A stretch of 64,000 bases of DNA. It comes from Prescottella sp. R16 (lineage in GTDB: Bacteria; Actinomycetota; Actinomycetes; Mycobacteriales; Mycobacteriaceae). The stretch is from NCBI RefSeq assembly GCF_030656875.1, contig NZ_CP130943.1, positions 496,001 to 560,000 on the forward strand. The letters are read 5' to 3'. Under the pieces are notes generated by a model, which did not search any database, was not told the DNA's origin, and worked only from the letters and a program-made list of their open reading frames with translations. The position numbers were made by a program, and so were the translations under genes. Of this stretch, positions 11,557 to 21,563 are shown in pieces. The first letter of the stretch is position 1. Each line of letters begins with the position of its first letter.

Positions 11557-11617
11557 TCTGTGTTTGTCTGGACCGCGTTCTTCAGCGCGGTGATCCGCGG
11601 TGCAGACACGACACAGA
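11557..11617 (+). promoter_or_regulatory. Structured leader before the BCCT gene
   Basis: TCTGTGTTTGTCTG (11557-11570) can pair with CAGACA (11603-11608) and ACACAGA (11611-11617), leaving one bulged pair region. The enclosed segment holds a second hairpin, CCGCG 11573-11577 with CGCGG 11586-11590. The outer stem ends 8 nt before the GGAGGG ribosome-binding site at 11626-11631. It may be an RNA structure controlling translation or a DNA dyad for a regulator. Confidence 0.5.
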
Positions 11618-11638
11618 GGGAACTCGGAGGGAACGATT

Positions 11639-13453
<1,815 letters not shown>

Positions 13454-13573
13454 CGTGTGGCCCCGATTCCGGCCAGTGGTCGACACTGTTGCCGGGGTCG
13501 GGATTTCTCCGTACGGTGACGTCGCCGGTGCTCGTCGTGACCCGGATCACTCGAAGTCGGGGAGGGCCTGAGC

Positions 13574-15082
13574 GTGGACACGGGGAACAGATCCGACTGG
13601 GAACCGCTGCTCGCCGATCTCGCCGAACGCAAGACGGCCGCCCGCGCGATGGGCGGGCCCGGGAAACTGGCCCGCTACCGGACCCCCGGACGACTCGACG
13701 CCCGCAGCCGGATCGATGCCCTGCTCGACGCCGGATCGTTCACCGAGCTCGGGCCGCTCACCGGTGATCCGGCCGTCCCGGCCGACGCGTTCGTCGCCGG
13801 CACCGGCACCATCGACGGCCGTCCCGTCACCGTCGGTGCCGAGGACTTCACCGTCGCCGGCGGCTCGATCGGCACCGCCGCCGCCTCCAAACGCACCCGC
13901 GCCGCAGAATCGGCTCTGCGCAACCGGACCCCGCTGATCATGATGCTCGAGGGGGCCGGGCACCGGGCCACCAACGCGCTCGAACGGAATCGGCCCGCAC
14001 CCAACGATCTTCAGGCCATCGCCGACCTGTCCGGGATCGTCCCCACCGTCGCGGTCGTCACCGGACCGTCCGCCGGGCACGGCGCGCTGGCCGCACCGCT
14101 GTCCGACTTCGTGGTCATGGTCGACGGCCACGGTGCACTGTTCACGGCCGGACCGCCGCTCGTCGCCGCCTCCACCGGGGAGCAGGTCGACAAACAGACC
14201 CTCGGCGGACCGCAGGTGGCGATCGACGCGTCCGGTGTCGCCCACAATCTCGTCGACTCCGATTCCGCCGCACTGGCACTGGTGCGGCGCTACCTGTCGT
14301 ATCTGCCGAGCAGTGCGTGGCAGCGGCCGCCTCGGGACGGCGCCGGTGACATCGGGGAGCGGGCGCTTCCGGAACTCCTCGACCTCGTCCCCGTGAACCC
14401 GCGACGCGCCTACGACATGCGGGCGGTCGTCGACGCGGTGGCCGACACCGGAACCGTCACCGAGATCCAGCCCACGTACGGGCCGTCGATCGTCACCGCG
14501 CTGACCCGTATCGGCGGGTACCCGGTTGCCGTCGTCGCGAACCAACCGGCCGTCGCGGCAGGCGCGATCACCGTCGACGCAGCCGACAAGGCGGCGGCGT
14601 TCCTGCAGATGGCCGGGGCGTTCCACCTGCCGGTGTTGTTCCTCGCCGACAACCCCGGCGTGATGGCCGGCACCGCCGCGGAGCGGGCCGGCATCCTCAA
14701 GGCCGGTGCCCGTATGTTCGCGGCACAGCATCGGCTACGGGGACCGAAATTCCATGTGACGGTGCGCAAGGCGTTCGGGTTCGGCAGTTCCGTGATGGGC
14801 ATGAACCCGTACGACGACCAGACCATGACGCTGGCGTTCCCGGCCGTCACACTCGGCGGCATTCCCGCCGATGTCGGTGGCCGCACCGCGAAGGAGGACG
14901 ACGCCACCCGTCGTGCCCTCGTCGACAACGAGACGTCCGGGCCGTGGGGACTGGCGCGGACCCTGATCTACGACGACGTGATCGACCCGCGCGACCTGCG
15001 GAACATTCTGCTGCGCGGCCTGGCGGCGAGTGTGCACGACACCCCGGTCGGCCCGGTCGGGCACTACGGTTACCTGCGCTGA
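13574..15082 (+). CDS. Acyl-CoA carboxylase carboxyltransferase (beta) subunit-like protein
   Basis: A 502-residue member of the biotin-dependent carboxyltransferase family (AccD/PccB/MccB-like), which moves CO2 from carboxybiotin to an acyl-CoA. The two crotonase-like halves are visible: an N-terminal half with GTGTIDGRPVTVGAEDFTVAGGS and a C-terminal half with the LFLADNPGVMAGTAAERAG segment and KAFGFGSSVMGMNP. The GTG at 13574 has GGAGGGCCTGAGC before it. No biotin carboxylase gene is nearby, so the alpha subunit must be supplied in trans. The exact substrate cannot be assigned. Confidence 0.88.
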   Translation: MDTGNRSDWEPLLADLAERKTAARAMGGPGKLARYRTPGRLDARSRIDALLDAGSFTELGPLTGDPAVPADAFVAGTGTIDGRPVTVGAEDFTVAGGSIGTAAASKRTRAAESALRNRTPLIMMLEGAGHRATNALERNRPAPNDLQAIADLSGIVPTVAVVTGPSAGHGALAAPLSDFVVMVDGHGALFTAGPPLVAASTGEQVDKQTLGGPQVAIDASGVAHNLVDSDSAALALVRRYLSYLPSSAWQRPPRDGAGDIGERALPELLDLVPVNPRRAYDMRAVVDAVADTGTVTEIQPTYGPSIVTALTRIGGYPVAVVANQPAVAAGAITVDAADKAAAFLQMAGAFHLPVLFLADNPGVMAGTAAERAGILKAGARMFAAQHRLRGPKFHVTVRKAFGFGSSVMGMNPYDDQTMTLAFPAVTLGGIPADVGGRTAKEDDATRRALVDNETSGPWGLARTLIYDDVIDPRDLRNILLRGLAASVHDTPVGPVGHYGYLR

Positions 15083-15120
15083 CCGGTGCAGTGAAACATC
15101 AAGTGGAAGTGAGGAATCGG

Positions 15121-15483
15121 ATGGCGGAGCAGTGGGAGACCGACTACGGCTACTCGGATGCGGTGCGCAGTGGTGATCTGCTGTTCTGCTCCGGCCAGGT
15201 CGGCCTCGAGGAGGACGGGAGCGTTCCGTCGGATCCGGTGCGGCAGTACGAGTTGGCGTTCGAGACGCTGGGGACACTGCTCGGGAAGCACGGTGCCGGA
15301 CCGCAGGACATCGTGGAGTTGACGACCTTCCACACGGACTACCCGAACCACATGGCCGACTTCATGGCGGTGAAGGCGAAGTTCCAGGGGGACGCGCGTC
15401 CGGCGTGGACCGCGATCGGGGCCGCCGCCCTGGGGATGCCGGGCATCCTGGTGGAGATCAAGGCGACGGCCCGAATCGCGTAG
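15121..15483 (+). CDS. RidA/YjgF-family protein
   Basis: A 120-residue Rid-family protein; relatives deaminate reactive enamine/imine intermediates. The family segments are LLFCSGQVGLEEDG (about 20-33), VELTTFHTDYPNHMADF and RPAWTAIGAAALGMPGILVEIKATA at the end. The conserved Arg of archetypal RidA is in DARPAWT, and a Glu follows in LVEIKA. The ATG at 15121 follows GAGGAA, which favours it over an in-frame upstream GTG. It lies 38 bp after the carboxyltransferase gene and may be co-transcribed. A second, unrelated-looking Rid protein is at 44578. Confidence 0.9.
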   Translation: MAEQWETDYGYSDAVRSGDLLFCSGQVGLEEDGSVPSDPVRQYELAFETLGTLLGKHGAGPQDIVELTTFHTDYPNHMADFMAVKAKFQGDARPAWTAIGAAALGMPGILVEIKATARIA

Positions 15484-15488
15484 CAGCG

Positions 15489-16037
15489 TCAGGCTTCCGG
15501 CTGCGTGGAACCGGTGGTCAGCTTGCCCAGCAGGCCACCGAGGTCGCCCAGGTCGCCGGGCAGGAGATCCTGCAGGCTACCGAAGTCGAGGCTGCCGAAC
15601 AGGCCGCCCACCGGGACGATCTGCGGATCACCGACGACGGGCGCCGGATCGCTCACCGACAGGCATTCACCGATCACGGCGTAGATGCCGTCGGCGAGGT
15701 CGGCGGTGAAGGTGCTCTCGGCCCCGGCACCCACCCGGTCGGCGACGGGGGTCTGCCAGGTCAGGAAACCGGGTTCGGTGACCTTGCTCGGATCCTCCTT
15801 CAGCGCAGGCAGTTTGGCGGCGTCGAGTGCGAACGCGCCGCAGCTGCTGTCGGCGGCCTCGTTCGGGTTGGCGACGGTGACGGTGAGGGTGCTGCCGTCG
15901 ACCGAGGTGCTGATGTCCGGGCCGGTGAGGTCGGCCGGTTCCGCGGACGCGAGTGCGGGTGCGGCGAGTGCCGCCGTGGCGACGACCGCCGCCCCGCCGA
16001 TCACGTGTGCCAGTGTCTTCCGACGACGCAACTGCAT
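15489..16037 (-). CDS. Small secreted protein of unknown function
   Basis: I do not recognise a family. The 182-residue product begins with a clear Sec signal peptide: basic QLRRRKT, a hydrophobic stretch (HVIGGAAVVATAALAAPAL), and an ASA/EP cleavage site near residue 31. The mature part has a beta-rich region with two Cys (SSCGAF and GECLSV) that could form one disulfide. It ends in a Gly/Leu/Asp-rich tail with repeats of the type GDLGDLGG. The ATG at 16037 follows GAAGGGG. The gene converges on the RidA gene with 5 bp between stops. Confidence 0.85.
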   Translation of the reverse strand: MQLRRRKTLAHVIGGAAVVATAALAAPALASAEPADLTGPDISTSVDGSTLTVTVANPNEAADSSCGAFALDAAKLPALKEDPSKVTEPGFLTWQTPVADRVGAGAESTFTADLADGIYAVIGECLSVSDPAPVVGDPQIVPVGGLFGSLDFGSLQDLLPGDLGDLGGLLGKLTTGSTQPEA

Positions 16038-16273
16038 GAAGTGCCCCTTCCGAATATGGATCACGGGAATGTGATCCGGCGTTCTGGCCCCGATACCGGG
16101 ATCACCCATTCACCATCGGGGGTGGGTATCAGGGCTGCAACAGCAAGGGGTCGACAGGCCGGGAGGACCGGGCGAACGCGGCACGGTCGGTAGGTTCGCG
16201 TATCGGCGTGAACTGCGTGAATCATGCCGTAGCGCTATGGAATAACGATGCGGTAACAGGTTACGGTGCTGTT

Positions 16274-16693
16274 GTGAGGACACTTTCTTCGGCGTCGATC
16301 GTCTCGCTGCTCTGCGCAGCCTCGGTGTGGCTGTTCGTGGCACCGCAGCTGATCAGGTCGGGCGTGGTCGAGCCGGGACCGTTCTTCGAGCTGATGGTGG
16401 TACTGCCTACTCCGATCGGCCTGATCGCCGCCGTCGTCGGTGCGGTGGCCGGGCTGGTCGTGCTGGTTCGCCGCAGGGTTCCGTTGTGGCCCGGTCCGCT
16501 GCTCCTGGCCCTCGGACAACTGGTGACCGTGGGGTTGGGGATCGCGATCCTCGTGTGGGCGCTGGCATTTCCGACGACCGGTTGGGAGCTGCTGGTGCTG
16601 CCGGCGGCAGTGATGCTCGGGCAGATGATCGTCGCAGCGGGATTCGTGGCGGCGCGGCTGAGGCGCCGGCGGCCGATCGCGGCCGGTGCCTGA
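16274..16693 (+). CDS. Small four-helix membrane protein, unknown function
   Basis: No family is recognised. The 139-residue protein has four hydrophobic segments (about 5-25, 37-60, 68-90, 98-122) with a basic loop (RRRVPLWPG) and an Arg-rich C-terminus (RLRRRRP), consistent with an N-in/C-in membrane protein. The GTG start at 16274 is chosen because a TACGGT -10 hexamer ends 6 nt upstream, implying a leaderless transcript; longer in-frame starts exist but add a non-hydrophobic, unlikely N-terminus. Confidence 0.7.
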   Translation: MRTLSSASIVSLLCAASVWLFVAPQLIRSGVVEPGPFFELMVVLPTPIGLIAAVVGAVAGLVVLVRRRVPLWPGPLLLALGQLVTVGLGIAILVWALAFPTTGWELLVLPAAVMLGQMIVAAGFVAARLRRRRPIAAGA

Positions 16694-16759
16694 CGCCGCC
16701 GACACAGTTTCGGCTCCGCGTAGTTCTGTACGAATCCTCGAGTTTTGTACGAAACCTGG

Positions 16760-17677
16760 TCAGTGTGGATCCGTGTGCGCCGGAGCCGTGGCCGGCACGT
16801 CGTCCAGCGGACCGGCCGGGCCGCGCAGCAGCCGGCCGATCGGGCCCTCGTCGAGGGCGAAGGCCTTGGTGAGTACCGCCGCGCCGACGACGATCCCGTA
16901 CGCAACGAACATCCAGCCGATCGCCGTGAACACGAGTCCGAGTGCCCCGAACTTGGTTTCGGACGACTCCATCGCGATCGGCAGGGCGACATTGCCGACG
17001 GCACGCAACACGGCGAGACCGACCGCGGTGGTCACCCCCATCGCCCACAACACCCGAACCGACAGCCGCTGCTCGGTGAGCAGATACGGGATCAGCGTCC
17101 ACAGCGTCACCCACACCGCGAACTGGGCGCCCATCGTGAGCCACGCGCCGAGATAGGGGACACCGCTCAGGACGCGGGCCGCACCGATCAGTGCCGCCGC
17201 CGACCCCATCGACAACAGCACCGCGATCCAACGCCACCAACTGGTGAGCCGCAGTGTCGGCACCTTCCAGATCCGCCCGTACATGCGTCCGAGAGCACGC
17301 GCGAACGACGTCCCGCCGATGAGCACCATCAGCGCACCGACGATGCCGAACGCGGCGAACGACGACTCCTCGATCCCGACGGAGTCGACACCGACCGCGA
17401 CACCGTCGACGTCGATCCCGAACTGGTCGAAGAACCCACGGGTGAAGGCGCCGCGATCACCGAGGGTCGACGCCACGATCGCCACCGGTAACACCGACGT
17501 GAACGACTGGGCCGCCAAGGTCATCGACCGGTCGGCCCACTCGGCCTCCGCGAACCCGGACAGCACACGCTGCGCGGTACGCCCCGCCGCAGTACCGCGT
17601 AACCATCCCTGCGCCGATTCCGAGCGAGCAGCCAACGCTTCCCGCGCCAACGCGACAGTGAACTTCGACGAACGCAC
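16760..17677 (-). CDS. YihY/BrkB-family membrane protein
   Basis: A 305-residue integral membrane protein of the YihY/BrkB family, once misannotated as RNase BN. The soluble N-terminus (about 1-50) is followed by six hydrophobic segments. Family features include DRSMTLAAQSFTSVLPVAIV near 50 and the GTSFARALGRMYGRIW loop near 125. Members are proposed envelope-integrity proteins with no settled activity. The GTG start at 17677 has GAAAGG upstream. HsmA lies 95 bp upstream on the same strand. Confidence 0.88.
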   Translation of the reverse strand: MRSSKFTVALAREALAARSESAQGWLRGTAAGRTAQRVLSGFAEAEWADRSMTLAAQSFTSVLPVAIVASTLGDRGAFTRGFFDQFGIDVDGVAVGVDSVGIEESSFAAFGIVGALMVLIGGTSFARALGRMYGRIWKVPTLRLTSWWRWIAVLLSMGSAAALIGAARVLSGVPYLGAWLTMGAQFAVWVTLWTLIPYLLTEQRLSVRVLWAMGVTTAVGLAVLRAVGNVALPIAMESSETKFGALGLVFTAIGWMFVAYGIVVGAAVLTKAFALDEGPIGRLLRGPAGPLDDVPATAPAHTDPH

Positions 17678-17772
17678 AGTGGTTCCGGACCTTTCGGCAC
17701 GACGTGAACGTTGGGCACAACCGCAGCGGTCTGCTCAGCGTAGGAGACGACCGGACGGCACCGGCCATCGGA

Positions 17773-18159
17773 TCACCCCGTCATCGCGCCGACCGCGCCG
17801 GTGAAGTAGGGAACCAGCCAGATCGTCCAGACGACCAGGCTGAACTTGTGGAACTGTGCCTTCTCGGACGGGCGATCGCGGAGCAGAACGACGATCGCCC
17901 ACACGAGATGGACCGCCATGAGGACGATCGCGATGGCACCGGTGATGATCATGATCTGGTCGAAGGTCGACGTCTCGGTGTCCGACGAGCCGTCGGATAT
18001 CCGGCTCATCAGGACGGTGCCGCTCGCGTCGCAGAGCAGTCCGAGGGCGAAGGCTCCCGCATGCCACCACTCGAGAGTCTTCTGGATGCGCTCCGACCAG
18101 ACGCCGATGGAGTAGAAGACCAGGGCAAACGTGATGACAATGATCGCAAGTGCCAGCAT
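17773..18159 (-). CDS. HsmA-family small membrane protein
   Basis: A 128-residue protein with four hydrophobic helices that matches the HsmA (TIGR03987) pattern: SERIQKTLEWWHAGAFALGLLCDASGT near 22-48, FDQIMIITGAIAIVLMAVHLVWA, and FHKFSLVVWTIWLVPYFTGAV at the end. The function is unknown. A TAGGGT -10 hexamer (18166-18171, minus strand) is separated from the ATG by 6 nt, which predicts a leaderless transcript. Confidence 0.82.
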   Translation of the reverse strand: MLALAIIVITFALVFYSIGVWSERIQKTLEWWHAGAFALGLLCDASGTVLMSRISDGSSDTETSTFDQIMIITGAIAIVLMAVHLVWAIVVLLRDRPSEKAQFHKFSLVVWTIWLVPYFTGAVGAMTG

Positions 18160-18423
18160 GCGGCGACCCTAGCCCGGGTCAGGGCGATCGACGGCGGGGT
18201 GCACGGGTGTGTCGCGGGCCGGTTCGTTCGGCAGTCCGCCTCTCCCGGAAGCTGATCGATCGTGCCACTGTCCGCTCGCATCGTCGTCCGCGAAACGTAA
18301 GCCGTGTTCGTCCCGAACCTCCCGGGTCGGCGGCCCGGATCACCGCAAACTGCCGGCCCGGTTGGGTTTCCGGCGTAGCGTCGGGCGTGCTCCGGCAGAC
18401 GACCACAGGGAGTGTGACGGTAT

Positions 18424-20226
18424 ATGAGCGGTGGCATCTCGCGGCGCGCCTTCACCCGCGGACTCGGATACACCATCGGGGCGGTCGGACTCGGAGCGGC
18501 CTGCAACGCCACGGCCCGCGGCCAGGACCTCGGTGACCTCGCGAACATCGACCCCGCCCGGCCGCTGCTGTTCGCGTCGCCGCACCTCGAACCGTTCGTC
18601 GACGACCTACCCCGGCTGCCGCAGCTCACCGGCACCGGTATCGAACTGCGCGCCGGCAGCACCATCCACCGCTTCCACCGCGACCTCGCCCCGTCACCGG
18701 CCCTCTCGTACGGCGGCGTCGACTACCTCGGTCCCACCGTCGAAGCGCACCGCGACGACCCGCTGACCGTCACCTACCGCAACGACATCACCGTCCACCC
18801 CCTCGCCGCCGACTTCGACACCACCCTCCACGGCGTCACCGACCAGGACCGCACCACCGTTCCCACCTCCATGCACCTGCACGGCGCCGTCACCCCGCCC
18901 GAACACGACGGCCACCCCATGTTCCTGCAACGTCCCGGACAAGGCCACGTCCACCACTATCCGAACGGCCACGAGGCCGCCGGCCTCTGGTACCACGACC
19001 ACGCCATGGGCATCACCCGTCTCAACGTGTACGCGGGCCTCGCCGGCGCCTTCCTGCTCCGCGACCGCCACGACACCGGCACGACAGCGAACGCGTGGGG
19101 GCTCCCGTCCGGCGAATTCGAGATCCCCCTCGTCATGCAGGAGAAACTGTTCACCGCCGACGGACACCAGAGCTACCGCGTCTCCCCGCTGCTCCCACCC
19201 GGACGCTGGGACCCCGCCACCCCCGGCGACGTCGGTGTCGTCAACGGAAAAGTGTGGCCGATACTCGACGTGGCCCGCGGCATGTACCGGCTCCGGCTCC
19301 TCAACGCGGCATCGTTCAGCATCTGGAATCTGTTCTTCGGCAACCGGATGCGCTTCTGGATCATCGGCACCGACAGCGGGCTGCTACCCGCTCCGGTGCC
19401 GTCCACCGCCATCCGTCTCGCCCCCGGTGAGCGCGCCGACATCCTCGTCGACTTCGGTGGCCTCGACCCCGGCACCACCGTGGACCTGTGCAACGACGAA
19501 CCCCCGCCCCTCGGCGTCGCGCAACGTGGCGTCCGGCCCATGCCCCTGTTCTGCCGCTTCCGCGTCGCCACCGGGCAGGGCCGCCCCGCCACCGTGCCGG
19601 AAACGCTGCGCGGTGGCCCGGGGCAACCGGACGCACTCGGCCCCGTGCCCGTCCCGCAGACCCAGCGCACCGTCACCGTCCTGCAACTACCCGACCCCGC
19701 CACCGGCGGAGTCCTCATGTCCCTCAACAACCTCCAGTTCGGAGACCCGGACATCGAGACGCCCCGTCAGGGCACCGTCGAACAGTGGAACATCGTCAAC
19801 GTCAGTCCCGAGCCACACCCGATCCACCTGCACCTGGTCAGTTTTCGTGTCCTCGGACGCCAGGACATCGACGTCGACCGGTACGTCCGGGACCACCCGC
19901 AGCCACCCGTCGGCACCAAATGGGCGCCGCCCGTCGACGACTACGTCACCTCACCACTGCATCCACCGCAGCCGTGGGAGACCGGACCGAAGGACACCGT
20001 CGTCGCCGACGTCGGCACCGTCACCCGCGTGGTCGCCGAATTCCCGACCGCCGACCGGCTCGGCTTCGACCCCGACGCCACGTTCGGCACCGCCCCGGCA
20101 CCGGAGGGGCACGACGGCCACCCGATGCCGGCAGCAGGACCCCTGCAGGGCTACGTGTGGCACTGCCACATGCTCGACCACGAGGACCACGACATGATGC
20201 TCGGCTTCCGTGCGGTCGCACCATGA
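18424..20226 (+). CDS. Multicopper oxidase (CotA/bilirubin-oxidase type), exported
   Basis: Couples one-electron oxidation of substrates (phenolics, bilirubin, metal ions) to reduction of O2 to water. The protein has 600 residues and three cupredoxin domains. All four copper motifs are present: HLHG at 151-154, WYHDHAMG from 189, HPIHLH from 465, and HCHMLDHEDHDM from 580, with the T1 Cys at 581 and the axial Met. The N-terminus has a twin-arginine signal (SRRAFT), and GLGAAC could act as a lipobox, so it may be a Tat-exported lipoprotein. A 28-bp palindrome and a PepSY-like lipoprotein gene follow. The physiological substrate (copper detoxification or an organic compound) is not determinable here. 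Confidence 0.94.
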   Translation: MSGGISRRAFTRGLGYTIGAVGLGAACNATARGQDLGDLANIDPARPLLFASPHLEPFVDDLPRLPQLTGTGIELRAGSTIHRFHRDLAPSPALSYGGVDYLGPTVEAHRDDPLTVTYRNDITVHPLAADFDTTLHGVTDQDRTTVPTSMHLHGAVTPPEHDGHPMFLQRPGQGHVHHYPNGHEAAGLWYHDHAMGITRLNVYAGLAGAFLLRDRHDTGTTANAWGLPSGEFEIPLVMQEKLFTADGHQSYRVSPLLPPGRWDPATPGDVGVVNGKVWPILDVARGMYRLRLLNAASFSIWNLFFGNRMRFWIIGTDSGLLPAPVPSTAIRLAPGERADILVDFGGLDPGTTVDLCNDEPPPLGVAQRGVRPMPLFCRFRVATGQGRPATVPETLRGGPGQPDALGPVPVPQTQRTVTVLQLPDPATGGVLMSLNNLQFGDPDIETPRQGTVEQWNIVNVSPEPHPIHLHLVSFRVLGRQDIDVDRYVRDHPQPPVGTKWAPPVDDYVTSPLHPPQPWETGPKDTVVADVGTVTRVVAEFPTADRLGFDPDATFGTAPAPEGHDGHPMPAAGPLQGYVWHCHMLDHEDHDMMLGFRAVAP

Positions 20227-20246
20227 GATCGGCCCCGTTTCCTTTC

Positions 20247-20274
20247 GCCGCTGCCCGGGTACCCGGGCAGCGGC
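20247..20274. terminator. 28-bp perfect palindrome between multicopper oxidase and lipoprotein genes
   Basis: GCCGCTGCCCGGGT and its exact complement meet with no loop at 20260/20261, 20 bp after the oxidase stop. As RNA it would form a very stable hairpin, most likely a terminator or an attenuator that lowers expression of the following gene. As DNA it could bind a dimeric regulator. Confidence 0.55.
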
Positions 20275-20303
20275 AACTCCTGCGACCCATGGGCGGTGAA
20301 GCC

Positions 20304-20945
20304 ATGCTCCTCCCGGAAACTCCCCGCCGGCGAACCTGCGCCGCGATCCTCGCCGGTATCGCAATCGTCGCGCTCGCCGGATGCGGTGACAGTGACGACA
20401 ATTCCGCCACCTCGCCTCCCACGGTGACCACGACGACGGAACCGTCACCCGGCGCGACGGATCCGGCGTCCCCGGCGACGGGAAACACCGACGGTGCGGC
20501 GGGGGAGACGCCCGCCCCGGCCGGTGACGCGGAGGCTCTCGACCGGGCCGGGGGCACCGCCGTCGGCGCCGTCCCGGGCAGCACCCTGATCTCCATCGAA
20601 CGCGAGGGCGGCGGCACGTGGGAAGTCCAGGTCGTCACACCCGACGGCGTCGAACACGGGGCGGACGTCTCCGCGGACGGGACGCAGATCGTGGCCGGTC
20701 CCACCGTCGACGACGAGGATGCGGACGACCGGGCGAAGCATCAGGCGCGGATCCAGGCGGCCCGTCTCGACTACGCGGCGGCAGCGGACGCGGTCCGTGC
20801 CGCGATCCCGGGCGCCGCGATCACCGAACTGAATCTCGACGATCACGGCGGCGCCACGGTGTGGGAGGCGGACGTCTACACCGATCCGGGAATCAAGCAC
20901 GAGGTGACGGTCGACGCGGTCACCGGACAGGTGCAGTGGCGCTGA
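20304..20945 (+). CDS. Lipoprotein with PepSY-like repeats
   Basis: A 213-residue putative lipoprotein. RRR, a hydrophobic stretch and the lipobox LAGC end near residue 28, followed by a low-complexity Ser/Thr/Pro/Ala linker (about 30-75). The mature part contains two related beta-alpha-beta units, each ending in a motif like WEVQVVTPDGVEHGADV or WEADVYTDPGIKHEVTVDA, typical of PepSY domains, which are proposed metal or protease-inhibitor modules. The ATG at 20304 is preferred because the in-frame ATG at 20223 would place the 28-bp palindrome inside the coding region and add an unlikely leader. Its position after the multicopper oxidase suggests a shared periplasmic metal role. Confidence 0.75.
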   Translation: MLLPETPRRRTCAAILAGIAIVALAGCGDSDDNSATSPPTVTTTTEPSPGATDPASPATGNTDGAAGETPAPAGDAEALDRAGGTAVGAVPGSTLISIEREGGGTWEVQVVTPDGVEHGADVSADGTQIVAGPTVDDEDADDRAKHQARIQAARLDYAAAADAVRAAIPGAAITELNLDDHGGATVWEADVYTDPGIKHEVTVDAVTGQVQWR

Positions 20946-20956
20946 CCCCCAGTTGT

Positions 20957-21002
20957 CTGGATTCAATCGTTCTCTTGACTAAATCCAGAAAACGGGCATA
21001 CT
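20957..21002 (+). promoter_or_regulatory. furA-katA promoter with flanking inverted repeat
   Basis: A -35 TTGACT (20975-20980) and -10 CATACT (20997-21002) are 16 nt apart, and the -10 ends 6 nt before the furA ATG, predicting a leaderless mRNA. CTGGATT (20957-20963) and AATCCAG (20982-20988) form a 7-bp inverted repeat enclosing the -35. The region is AT-rich against its surroundings, as described for mycobacterial furA promoters, and is the expected FurA autoregulatory site. Confidence 0.75.
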
Positions 21003-21008
21003 GGGGTC

Positions 21009-21563
21009 ATGCAATCAGGAGACCACGATTTCGACGCCCGCACCCGGCTGCGTGACGCCGGTCTGCGGGTCACGGCACCTCGGATTGCAGTCCTGGACAT
21101 GGTTGCCGCGCATCCACATTCGGATGCCGACGCCGTAGCCACCGAGGTGCGACGCCGACTCGGATCGGTGTCGACCCAGGCGATCTACGACGTGCTCGGC
21201 GCCTGTGTGCGGGTGGGTCTGCTGCGTCGTATCGAGCCCGCGGGTTCGCCGGCGCGGTACGAGACCCGCACCGCCGACAATCATCACCACCTGGTGTGCC
21301 GCTCGTGCGGCACGGTCGTCGACGTCGACTGCGTCGTCGGCCACGCTCCCTGCCTGGAGCCCTCTGATCGCCACGGCTTCGAGATCGACGAGGCCGAGGT
21401 CGTGTTCTGGGGCTTGTGTCCCGATTGCCGCAGCGATTCGGCGAAAACCGGGGCACAGACCGTTACCAGCTCACAGAATCAAGACGATGTGCCCGGAACG
21501 GGTGGGTCGATCACCTCGAAGACAGCCACAGCCCATCAGCGCCAAGGAGGCTTCGCAAAATGA
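21009..21563 (+). CDS. furA: FurA-type peroxide/iron-responsive repressor
   Basis: A 184-residue Fur-family repressor that normally binds metal and represses itself and the adjacent catalase until peroxide oxidises it. The N-terminal winged helix (about 15-80) has [11 protein letters not shown] and [10 protein letters not shown]. The dimerisation domain has the metal site [18 protein letters not shown] (about 95-112) with a CxxC pair, and a second CPDC pair near 138. The tail after about 145 is long, Ser/Thr/Gln-rich and poorly conserved. The katA ATG overlaps the furA stop by 4 nt (ATGA), so the catalase is translationally coupled. Confidence 0.95.
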   Translation: MQSGDHDFDARTRLRDAGLRVTAPRIAVLDMVAAHPHSDADAVATEVRRRLGSVSTQAIYDVLGACVRVGLLRRIEPAGSPARYETRTADNHHHLVCRSCGTVVDVDCVVGHAPCLEPSDRHGFEIDEAEVVFWGLCPDCRSDSAKTGAQTVTSSQNQDDVPGTGGSITSKTATAHQRQGGFAK

